Origin: a virus
Virus record (IMG/VR): IMGVR_UViG_3300047510_001118
Span: 214,127 to 278,126 of that record
DNA: 64,000 bases
Reading direction: 5' to 3' (one strand)
Below the pieces are notes generated by a model, which saw only the letters and a program-made list of their open reading frames with translations, did no database searches and was not told the DNA's origin. The stretch's first letter is position 1. Each line of letters starts with the position of its first letter. Both the position numbers and the translations under genes were made by a program. Positions 1-6,414 of this stretch are shown one piece after another.

Positions 1-81
1 TCTGAGGAAGAACAAAAAGAAGGAGCACCAGCAGAGTTTGAAGCACCTGTAGTCCTGGACGCATCAAATTTTTTCGGGTAA
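1..81 (+). CDS. C-terminal end of a truncated phage protein, probable tail/hub assembly chaperone
   Basis: Only the last 26 codons are inside the window, reading SEEEQKEGAPAEF... to DASNFFG and a TAA stop at 79-81. The tail is acidic and Ala/Pro-rich. The frame holds a canonical slippery heptamer, A AAT TTT, at 66-72, only two codons before the stop, and the -1 frame continues as a conserved-looking 64+ residue protein. That layout is typical of phage tail assembly chaperone pairs, where the short form ends just after the slip site and the long form continues. The function is inferred from layout only. The short hub-assembly genes of T4 (gp26/gp51 type) are an alternative identity. Confidence 0.55.
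   Translation, partial: SEEEQKEGAPAEFEAPVVLDASNFFG
66..72 (+). other. -1 ribosomal frameshift slippery site
   Basis: The heptamer AAATTTT is phased as A AAT TTT in the frame of the upstream gene, which is the X XXY YYZ pattern for simultaneous -1 slippage. After a slip the reading goes AAA TTT TTT CGG GTA AAG and stays open to the stop at 303-305. The zero frame stops two codons later, at 79-81. The -1 frame is free of stops back to position 42. Confidence 0.65.
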
Positions 82-305
82 AGCTCTTTAATCTGCCGCT
101 CGATGAAGCCATGCGGGTGATTAAGGGGCTTGAAAGTGAAATCAAGTCGTTGAAGTTAGAATTATTAAAACTCTGTTGGTATATGAGAGGTGGTATTTCA
201 TTAGAAGAATGTTACAATCTATCATATGATGATCGAGCATTAATTGTAGACATTGTTAAAGAGAACATGGAAACTACTAAGAAATCAGGATTACCTTTCT
301 TCTAA
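66..305 (+). CDS. Tail/hub assembly chaperone, -1 frame extension
   Basis: The first ATG in this frame is at 111 and would give a 64-residue protein ending TTKKSGLPFF. It has no purine-rich ribosome binding site; the bases before it read CTCGATGAAGCC. The frame is open upstream and the added residues (FRVKLFNLPLDEA) run smoothly into MRVIKGLESEIKSLK, so translation by -1 frameshift from the preceding gene at 66-72 is the better model. The sequence is predicted mostly helical. Similar short proteins with a WYMRGG...LS..DR core and a TKKSGLPFF end occur in marine T4-like phages, where names vary. The role is inferred to be tail or baseplate hub assembly. Confidence 0.6.
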   Translation, partial: KFFRVKLFNLPLDEAMRVIKGLESEIKSLKLELLKLCWYMRGGISLEECYNLSYDDRALIVDIVKENMETTKKSGLPFF

Positions 306-312
306 CCTATAT

Positions 313-331
313 AGATGAACTACGTTCATCT
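313..331 (+). terminator. Hairpin after the rightward operon, possible terminator
   Basis: A perfect 8-bp stem AGATGAAC/GTTCATCT with loop TAC begins 8 bases after the stop codon at 305. It is followed by a pyrimidine-rich stretch (ACTATTTCTTCTTTTCTT) rather than a clean T run, so intrinsic termination is plausible but not certain. Confidence 0.45.
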
Positions 332-386
332 GTTCTTCGCTTTCGCTCGAACTATTTCTTCTTTTCTTAACTATTGAACTATTATT

Positions 387-401
387 AAGTGCGAAGCACT
401 T
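387..401. terminator. Short hairpin, possible part of a bidirectional terminator
   Basis: A perfect 6-bp stem AAGTGC/GCACTT with loop GAA. No strong T tract follows on either strand. It is listed because it is the second of three hairpins in a row in the convergent gap. Confidence 0.3.
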
Positions 402-429
402 TAGTATTATCCAGATTGTTCAGGTCACA

Positions 430-449
430 CTTAGCCCTAGCGGGCTAAG
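430..449. terminator. GC-rich hairpin, possible terminator
   Basis: A perfect 8-bp stem CTTAGCCC/GGGCTAAG with a 4-base loop TAGC. It is the most stable of the three hairpins and could stop transcription from either side, but it lacks a T tract. Confidence 0.35.
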
Positions 450-765
450 AAAATGAACATTATCCGAGTTGCACAATGTCACACAGCGTTATGGCATTAC
501 AGAGGCGGTCGTCCGGTACCTCGAGCCACGTCTTATCACGACGGCAGGCATATAAATGTACGCTATCACACTTATATCCGTTAGGGAATTACCCTTCATT
601 TAGCCTTTTTAAATTCTTTTCAAACAGCAAAACCAGTTGTATATAGGCATATCTGATCTTCGTCCTGTCAAGGATAGTTGCTGAGTACTCTTAACGGCAA
701 GAGAGTTTCCGTCCCTGCGACTCGTAGTCCAGGTATTAGGGCGCACGACATTGGCCTGCGCGAGC

Positions 766-1212
766 TTATTGACCGTTTAATTTTGCCTGAGCTTGTTCTT
801 GTAGGCGTTGTCGAAGTATGTTTGAACCACCCACTCTAACGTTGATAATGCCGTTATAGTATTCGTCAGATTCTAAAACTCTGCGTTCAAACTGTTCTCT
901 TGCCTCTAAATATGACAGTTCTGCCTTGCTTTTACAGTAGTAAAGTATTTCTCTTGTGAAGTTTTCTGGACCTAATGATTGAACATCTGCGTTTAACCTA
1001 TCAGATGAGCCCCAGTATTCGCGCCAATCGCTTTCTACTGTGCTACGTCTTTTAAGTTTTTTGCCTTTGAGTGGTGGTTTAGTACGTTTGAATTGAGCTA
1101 ATTTCTTGCCTATGTACTTTTGTCCAGTTTTGAGGTTAGTAATGAGATACACAAAGCCAATATGACCTTCTGGTATTTCTTCAACTAAAGCATTTTGATA
1201 GTGCCATGACAT
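766..1212 (-). CDS. GIY-YIG family endonuclease
   Basis: The protein has 148 residues. Near residues 19-36 it reads GFVYLITNLKTGQKYIGKK, a clear GIY-YIG nuclease signature (VYLI...KYIG). It is followed by a basic segment (residues about 42-57) and a WREYWGSS motif, with conserved E/Y residues near SYLEAREQFERRVL that suit the catalytic glutamate of the family. GIY-YIG enzymes cut DNA with one metal ion. In T4-like phages they serve either as free-standing homing endonucleases or as host-DNA degrading enzymes such as endonuclease II. It lies at the end of the gp55-gp47-gp46 operon, directly before a long noncoding gap. The family call is firm; whether it homes or degrades host DNA cannot be decided from the sequence. 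Confidence 0.8.
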   Translation of the reverse strand: MSWHYQNALVEEIPEGHIGFVYLITNLKTGQKYIGKKLAQFKRTKPPLKGKKLKRRSTVESDWREYWGSSDRLNADVQSLGPENFTREILYYCKSKAELSYLEAREQFERRVLESDEYYNGIINVRVGGSNILRQRLQEQAQAKLNGQ

Positions 1213-1227
1213 GCTCGTATATACCGA

Positions 1228-1458
1228 TCAGTCACTGTCCTCATCCTTGGTTTTGGTTTTGCCTATAAGTTCTTTACGTTTTGACAGTATTTCTATGCGC
1301 CTTTTAGTAGCCATCTCTCGCACTGTTCTCAGTGCTTCTCTGGCTTCTACACTTGATCCAATGTAACCATATCGTTCAAAGCGATCATTCCATCTACAGT
1401 AGGCAATAATCGCTTTGATCAACTCTTCATGTGTGTCGTTATCGAACTCTTCACTCAT
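1228..1458 (-). CDS. Conserved small phage protein of unknown function
   Basis: A 76-residue, highly charged, probably helical protein beginning MSEEFDNDTHEELIKAII and ending in a Lys/Asp-rich tail. It overlaps the 3' end of the gp46 gene by 8 bases and is followed 15 bases later by the GIY-YIG gene, so it is translated as part of the gp47-gp46 operon. No signal peptide, membrane segment or known motif is seen. Its position next to the recombination nuclease is the only functional hint. Confidence 0.7.
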   Translation of the reverse strand: MSEEFDNDTHEELIKAIIAYCRWNDRFERYGYIGSSVEAREALRTVREMATKRRIEILSKRKELIGKTKTKDEDSD

Positions 1459-3235
1459 AAATTTCTACATCATTGGCATAACTGGTGAACCCGTTTTCTT
1501 TTACTACCTTGAGCACGTTGTTCACGCGACCCACTAATTCATCCCTATGAGAAATTAGATAGATATTCTTATGTCGTTCACGGCCCATCTTTTTCAAGAT
1601 ACCTAGAGAGTTTTCAACTCCGTTGGCGTCCATGCCCGAATCAATAAGTTCATCTATGAATAAGAGATTGATGTTCTGGTATAACGACTCCCAAACATCA
1701 CGGAACGCCCACGACAATCCTAAGATTAAGCGATTCCTTTCTCCTCGACTCAAGTTATCAAAGTCTAAATCTTGACCGAGTTGGGTTATTTCTACCGTTA
1801 GGTCATTTTGGAATACAACGGTGTGAGGTAGACCCACCTTATCAAGGTAGTAAGTGAGACGATTGTTTAGATAAGCAAGATTTTGGTCAATGATCTTCTT
1901 ACGAATAAACGAATCTTTGTTTGTTAAAAGTTTAAGAAGAAACTCTTGATGATCTTTTACAAGAGTTAAACTGTTTATAGAATCCCACGATACATCCTGT
2001 AACGCAGTATTTTCTAACTCTGTGATCTGTTCTTGATACATATCAGTTTCTTCTTGTTTGGATTTTAGTTGGTTAGCAAGACTTTCCAAATTACTTCTGT
2101 GATTGTATGCTTCATTAAGTGTGTCGTAGAACGTCTGTGGCCGACCGTTGATGTCTCCAATCTGTTCTAATTCTTTAATAATTAAAGTTAAATCGCCTGT
2201 GACCTTGGATTTGTATGTATCCGCATCTAGAAGATTTTTTTCTGCCGCTTTAATCATTTCGTCATGTTTGTGATCATGTAGTTCTTGTTCACAAGCCGGA
2301 CATGTTTTCTTGTCTAATTGTGTTATTTCTTTAGAATATTTCTGTACAGACTTATCAGCCTGCATAACTGCTGTTTCAAGAGTGGCTTTTTCTTTGTTAA
2401 GACTCTTAATTAATGCGGCTTGTTCGTTATAGACTTTGAGTTTTTCGTGTTGAGATATCTCGTTTTCAATGTCAACTTTTGAAAGTTCATCAATGGCCTT
2501 TTCTATTTTTGCTATTTCTGCTTCACGATTCTTTTGCCAAGCACTTTGTTTTAATTTTAAACTGTTAATACTTTCTTGTATACGTTCATTTGACTTTTTA
2601 ACCGCATCAATCCGTATAGTCTCTTGCGTAATTTCGTCTTTGGTAATACGTACTTGTTCTTTTAACAGTTCTGCTTTCTCACTGAGTAGGGTTATTCCTA
2701 ACAACTGTTCAATAATTACTCGTTGATCACCCGACTTCATAGATAAAAACGGTTCAGTATAGGTGTTAAGAGCAATGATATGCTTAAACATATCGTGACT
2801 CATACCAATAAGCTCGTCAATATCTTTCTGTGTTTCTCTGCTGTCGCCTTGCCCTTCGTCATCTACGTCAGCATTTTCCTGTTCTTGATCATCAACATAG
2901 AACTTTAATACGTTAGGCTTACGTCCACGCTCAATTCTATACAATCGTCCATTCTTTTCAAACTCTACACAGACTAACATATTTTTACCGTTAATCTTGT
3001 TTACAAGATTATCTTTTTTAATGTTAGTTAGAGCCTGTCCAAATAAAGCATAACTTAGTGCGTTTACAATAGTGGTCTTACCCGTGCCGTTTCGAGAGCC
3101 GGAATCGTCACCTCCTTGGTCCAAGTTCTCGCCTAATACGAGGGTAAGTTGTTCTTGATTAAAATTTATAGCCTGAGTAGCATTACCCACGCTCATAAAA
3201 TTTTTAACAGTTAAATCTTTTATTTTTATTATCAT
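1451..3235 (-). CDS. 46: gp46 recombination endonuclease subunit (Rad50/SbcC-like ATPase)
   Basis: The protein has 594 residues, close to the usual length for gp46. It has a Walker A motif (GSRNGTGKTT, residues 46-55), a long coiled-coil middle with a zinc-hook CPAC at 312-315, an ABC signature LSRGER (495-500) and a Walker B LLFIDEL (524-530). With gp47 it forms the Mre11/Rad50-type complex that resects DNA ends for recombination-dependent replication and degrades host DNA in T4-like phages. Its ATG overlaps the gp47 stop by 4 bases, which shows coupled translation. All key motifs are intact. Confidence 0.97.
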   Translation of the reverse strand: MIIKIKDLTVKNFMSVGNATQAINFNQEQLTLVLGENLDQGGDDSGSRNGTGKTTIVNALSYALFGQALTNIKKDNLVNKINGKNMLVCVEFEKNGRLYRIERGRKPNVLKFYVDDQEQENADVDDEGQGDSRETQKDIDELIGMSHDMFKHIIALNTYTEPFLSMKSGDQRVIIEQLLGITLLSEKAELLKEQVRITKDEITQETIRIDAVKKSNERIQESINSLKLKQSAWQKNREAEIAKIEKAIDELSKVDIENEISQHEKLKVYNEQAALIKSLNKEKATLETAVMQADKSVQKYSKEITQLDKKTCPACEQELHDHKHDEMIKAAEKNLLDADTYKSKVTGDLTLIIKELEQIGDINGRPQTFYDTLNEAYNHRSNLESLANQLKSKQEETDMYQEQITELENTALQDVSWDSINSLTLVKDHQEFLLKLLTNKDSFIRKKIIDQNLAYLNNRLTYYLDKVGLPHTVVFQNDLTVEITQLGQDLDFDNLSRGERNRLILGLSWAFRDVWESLYQNINLLFIDELIDSGMDANGVENSLGILKKMGRERHKNIYLISHRDELVGRVNNVLKVVKENGFTSYANDVEIYE

Positions 3236-4236
3236 AGATTATTATAAATTGCCAATAATACTTTGGGATCATAGTTATCGCTTTGTATACTTGCGATTTG
3301 ATTGCTGACAATTTGGTCAATACTTTCAAATTGTTCTACATTTAGATCTGTGTTAATCTCTATTTCTTTTTTCTCTGGAATAAGTGTTAACTCTCTAAGA
3401 TTATTTTGTTTTACAAATGTTTCTTTGATAAAACTTGCCTCTTCAAAACTAATTGGAAGGTCAATACCTACTCTAAGATATGTTTTAGGTAGAATAAGTT
3501 TTTCACTGTTGTCTAATAATTCACTGAGTTTAAGTGTTTTAAATTTAGGAGCATCGTTCCATATCTTATATACCGGAGATTTTCCATGCTCTAAGATCAT
3601 CATACCACGGTCATCGTCCCAGGCATCAGCATAATTGTGCGGAAATGCGTTGCCAATATACACAATATTCTGTTTAGCCTGACGCTTATGGAAGTGTCCT
3701 GAAAACACATATTCGGGATTCTTAAAATGATCTGCCTGTAACTCGCCATGATCTGGCATCTGTACCATAGCATTCATCATAAACAAGGGAAGTTCAAAGT
3801 GACCAAACACATAGCGGCTCTTTAATTTTTCCATTTTACGCCATTCGTCACCAACTAACCACGGGACTAGAGTAACGTCGTCGATAGTTAGTATGTCACT
3901 GACAATGGTGACTCCGGGAATATGGCGTCCCCAGTCTACAGAGTGTACATCGCGTTTATCTTTGTAATATAAATCGTGATTACCGGGAAAGAAAAAGAAT
4001 TGGTCAAAGGCTTTGCCTAATTTTTCTAGGCTTCGAATGCTACTAACCATAGTTAACATATTAAGGCTGTTGCGATTATGATGCCAATCGCCTAGAAAAA
4101 TTCCAGTATCACAGCCTTCTTTTTTAGCCTCAGCAATAAACCAATCTACGAAATCTTCGCAGTCTTGATTATGTGCTGCCGAATTTGATTTTAATCCAAA
4201 GTGTATGTCTGTAAAACACGCAACCTTTTTAAACAT
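3232..4236 (-). CDS. 47: gp47 recombination endonuclease subunit (Mre11/SbcD-like nuclease)
   Basis: The start is placed at the ATG at 4236, which has AGGAA about 7 bases upstream. A TTG six bases earlier would sit too close to that site. The 334-residue protein has the metallophosphoesterase motifs of Mre11: DIH (residues 10-12), GDWHH (49-53), GNHD (85-88) and GHFH (180-183), all needed for the two-metal site. It is the nuclease partner of gp46, encoded directly downstream with a 4-base overlap. A weak promoter may lie in the short gap after gp55. Confidence 0.96.
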   Translation of the reverse strand: MFKKVACFTDIHFGLKSNSAAHNQDCEDFVDWFIAEAKKEGCDTGIFLGDWHHNRNSLNMLTMVSSIRSLEKLGKAFDQFFFFPGNHDLYYKDKRDVHSVDWGRHIPGVTIVSDILTIDDVTLVPWLVGDEWRKMEKLKSRYVFGHFELPLFMMNAMVQMPDHGELQADHFKNPEYVFSGHFHKRQAKQNIVYIGNAFPHNYADAWDDDRGMMILEHGKSPVYKIWNDAPKFKTLKLSELLDNSEKLILPKTYLRVGIDLPISFEEASFIKETFVKQNNLRELTLIPEKKEIEINTDLNVEQFESIDQIVSNQIASIQSDNYDPKVLLAIYNNL

Positions 4237-4260
4237 TAACAATTCCTATAGTTTTGGTAT

Positions 4261-4289
4261 ATTTTAACAGAAATATTGTAAAAGAACAA
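4261..4289 (-). promoter_or_regulatory. Weak sigma70-like promoter before gp47
   Basis: On the minus strand TTGTTC (4289-4284) and TAAAAT (4266-4261) are separated by 17 bases, in the 57-base gap between gp55 and gp47. The match is poor compared with the other promoters in the window. Confidence 0.3.
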
Positions 4290-4293
4290 CAGG

Positions 4294-5118
4294 TTATTCG
4301 CTCGAATCTGCTTCTCTCTTCATGGCAGCATCGTATTCTGCGTTGATCATTCGGGTATAACTAGGACTCATACCGTTCATTTCTAAAATATCATCACGTA
4401 TATTCTGCATTTTCTTTTCAATATTGATGACTCGAACAAACGAATTAGTAACAGCCGCAGTAAAATAGGCAAATGGATTGTCCGATTTCGATTCATCAAA
4501 CTGTAGACCAATCTGCGTTAACTGTAGAATAGCCTGGCCTTTCATTTCTTCATTATAAGTATAACCACGAACGTTGCCACGGGTGGCATATCTTTCACAG
4601 AGCTTGATATACATACGAGCTAAGGTATCTGTGATCTGTCCGTGATCCTTGCTGAACTTGCCTTTGAGCATGCCGCCTCGCCAATGGCTTTTTCCTACAC
4701 AAACTAGTTGATCGTTTTCGTCAAACATCCAGTGTTGAAATGGAGGAAAATTAACTTTTTCTCTGTGATCTGCCGCACTTTTTGGTGTACGTTTACGTCC
4801 GGGCTCTAGCGGAACATGGTCGTAGGTCATAATACGAAAAACTAAATCGCTTTTTTCTATTTTTTTATAATCTACTTCAAACTCGGCTAGTTTAACTTTT
4901 ATATTTTCTGCTTTGGCTTTTTCAAATGCTTCTTGTCCTAGACGTTTTGCTCTTGCTCGTTTAGCATCAGCGACAGTTCTAATATTAATCTTGTCTACGC
5001 TGGGCAATATAATATCATATTGATGATATTCAGGCTTAACAAAACTACAGTAAGTGTTTTTACTTTTGTGTATTTCTGATAACAAATCTTTGTTATTTAG
5101 GTAGTTAACTTTTTTCAT
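4294..5118 (-). CDS. 55: gp55 late-transcription sigma factor
   Basis: The protein has 274 residues, longer than T4 gp55 (about 185). The extra length is an N-terminal basic and charged region of about 90 residues. Residues about 180-245 carry the sigma region 2-like core: MKGQAILQLTQIGLQFDES, then NPFAYFTAAVTNSFVR and an IEKKMQ helix, a close match to the T4 gp55 family pattern (NPFAYFT). gp55 directs host RNA polymerase to late promoters of the TATAAATA type with help from gp33 and the gp45 clamp. The gene has a strong sigma70-like promoter and is divergent from the structural operon, whose late-type box overlaps that promoter. Confidence 0.92.
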   Translation of the reverse strand: MKKVNYLNNKDLLSEIHKSKNTYCSFVKPEYHQYDIILPSVDKINIRTVADAKRARAKRLGQEAFEKAKAENIKVKLAEFEVDYKKIEKSDLVFRIMTYDHVPLEPGRKRTPKSAADHREKVNFPPFQHWMFDENDQLVCVGKSHWRGGMLKGKFSKDHGQITDTLARMYIKLCERYATRGNVRGYTYNEEMKGQAILQLTQIGLQFDESKSDNPFAYFTAAVTNSFVRVINIEKKMQNIRDDILEMNGMSPSYTRMINAEYDAAMKREADSSE

Positions 5119-5142
5119 TATTCTTATGACTCCTCACTATAA

Positions 5143-5171
5143 ATTATAAACTCAGCACTTAATAAAGTCAA
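5143..5171 (-). promoter_or_regulatory. Sigma70-like promoter for gp55
   Basis: On the minus strand TTGACT (5171-5166) and TATAAT (5148-5143) are separated by exactly 17 bases, 25 bases before the gp55 ATG. An AGGAG-type ribosome binding site (GTGAGGAGTC) follows. The -35 element shares bases with the divergent late-type box at 5170-5177. Confidence 0.75.
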
Positions 5172-5177
5172 TAAATA
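5170..5177 (+). promoter_or_regulatory. Late promoter box AATAAATA for the structural operon
   Basis: The octamer AATAAATA lies 22 bases before the first tail gene (5200). It matches the T4 late consensus TATAAATA and the NATAAATA form known from cyanophages. Similar boxes lie 19-27 bases before other structural genes in the window. Confidence 0.65.
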
Positions 5178-5199
5178 TGTTTAACAAGGATAACCAAAT

Positions 5200-6111
5200 A
5201 TGCCAGTCGACTTAAACAATTTTGTAAGTGGTGCTAGATCAATTGCTGGTACTGCCGCTAATACATTAGGAACAGTAGTAAACTCTGTAAACACCTTAAA
5301 GACTCAAGGATTTGGAGCATTTGGCGCAAACATTGCGCAGGCTATCAGAGGAAAAAACCTATTACCCGGAGGAATGACAGGTAAATCTTCATCCCCGACT
5401 AGCGCAATTTTTTCTTCTAATTCTAGAGACTGGCGAGTACGATTAAACTTTCCTCCTAATTTTGCTTTTATCACTAGTCCGTTGCTAAGACCATTAATAG
5501 AAACTCAGGGATTAGTGTTCCCATACACACCGCAGATACAGATTACACATTCTGCCAATTACAGTGATATGAGTCCGGTTCATAATAATTATCCCTTTCT
5601 ATCTTATGAGAATAGCAAAGTTGATAACATAACTATTAATGCTCCTTTTTATGTTGAAGATTCTCTAGAAGCCGCATATTGGGTAGCGTGTATGCACTTT
5701 TTAAAAGCAGCCACAAAAATGCAGTTTGGTGAAGATTCAAATGCCGGCGCACCTCCTCCTATTTTTAAATTAAACGGTTACGGAGATTATGTGTTTAAAG
5801 ATGTACCAGTGGTAGTTAAATCATTTACAATGGATTTACCTAACGATTCAGATTATATTTCAACAGGCCTTGCCGCACAAGGCGGTGCTACAGGCAATAC
5901 TGCGGCAAGAATTGCTTCACAGGTTACCGGAATAAACTTTACTGGCTCTGCAACAGCTCAGGGAGTGTCCTGGGCACCAGTAAAAAGTACAATTAATATT
6001 ACAGTAGTGCCATTATACACTAGACAACAGGTTAGAAACTTCAGTCTTGAAAAATTCGTCAGCGGCGATTATGTTATTGGATCTACTGGAAACAAAACAG
6101 GATTTATCTAA
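5200..6111 (+). CDS. Baseplate-tail tube junction/cap protein (gp48/gp54-like)
   Basis: The 303-residue protein starts with a Gly/Ala/Thr-rich segment (residues 1-70), followed by DWRVRLNFPPNF and a globular beta-rich domain with FPYTPQIQITHSANYS, the pattern of T4-like cyanophage proteins placed between the tail tube and the baseplate. It is the first gene of the rightward baseplate operon and overlaps gp53 by one base (TAATG). Gene order (this, gp53, hub, gp5, gp25, gp6) is that of related phages. Whether it corresponds to gp48 or gp54 of T4 cannot be decided here. No enzyme motif is seen. Confidence 0.7.
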   Translation: MPVDLNNFVSGARSIAGTAANTLGTVVNSVNTLKTQGFGAFGANIAQAIRGKNLLPGGMTGKSSSPTSAIFSSNSRDWRVRLNFPPNFAFITSPLLRPLIETQGLVFPYTPQIQITHSANYSDMSPVHNNYPFLSYENSKVDNITINAPFYVEDSLEAAYWVACMHFLKAATKMQFGEDSNAGAPPPIFKLNGYGDYVFKDVPVVVKSFTMDLPNDSDYISTGLAAQGGATGNTAARIASQVTGINFTGSATAQGVSWAPVKSTINITVVPLYTRQQVRNFSLEKFVSGDYVIGSTGNKTGFI

Positions 6112-6413
6112 TGGCGTCAGATTATAAAAATAAAAGTCCGTGGCATACTACTACAATTTTTCCAGGATATCTTGGAAATTTAAATGTACGATCTGTAAGT
6201 GCCGAACCCGACGACTGGGAATACACCATAGAACCACAATATAATTATAGGCCAGATCTGTTGGCATTTGACTTATACGGAACTCCTAAACTATGGTGGG
6301 TTTTTGTACAACGAAATATGGATGTATTAAAAGATCCTGTATTTGATTTTAAAACCGGAACTAGCATCTACATACCAAAGCAGACTAGTTTATTTTCTGT
6401 TCTAGGAATTTAA
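6111..6413 (+). CDS. 53: gp53 baseplate wedge subunit
   Basis: The 100-residue protein carries the hallmark gp53 segment YNYRPDLLAFDLYGTPKLWW followed by VFVQRNMDVLKDPVFDF and a short beta tail ending in IYIPKQ. gp53 joins baseplate wedges to one another during baseplate closure. It is shorter than T4 gp53 (about 196 residues), as is usual in marine T4-like phages. The gene overlaps its upstream neighbour by one base and the next gene starts 2 bases after its stop. Confidence 0.92.
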   Translation: MASDYKNKSPWHTTTIFPGYLGNLNVRSVSAEPDDWEYTIEPQYNYRPDLLAFDLYGTPKLWWVFVQRNMDVLKDPVFDFKTGTSIYIPKQTSLFSVLGI

Positions 6414-6414
6414 T

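Larger units (their letters stand above)
306..765. other. 460-base noncoding convergent region, hairpin-rich
   Basis: No convincing open reading frame is present on either strand. The left part holds three short perfect hairpins (listed separately). From about 460 to 760 the sequence is visibly richer in G and C than its surroundings and has several further short inverted repeats, for example CTCTT/AAGAG around 688-704. Transcription converges here from the rightward operon ending at 305 and the leftward operon ending at 766, so terminators are expected. The GC-richer part could be a structured RNA, but no tRNA cloverleaf or known ribozyme core was recognised. Confidence 0.5.

Noticed and set aside
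640-740. Hammerhead-ribozyme-like arrangement on the minus strand
   Set aside because: A GAC-GGAAAC stretch and flanking stems recall the fold, but the required CUGANGA core reads ACTACGA and extra bases interrupt the junction.
306-765. tRNA or tmRNA gene in the convergent gap
   Set aside because: No acceptor stem paired with a GTTCGANTC T-loop at the right spacing was found on either strand.
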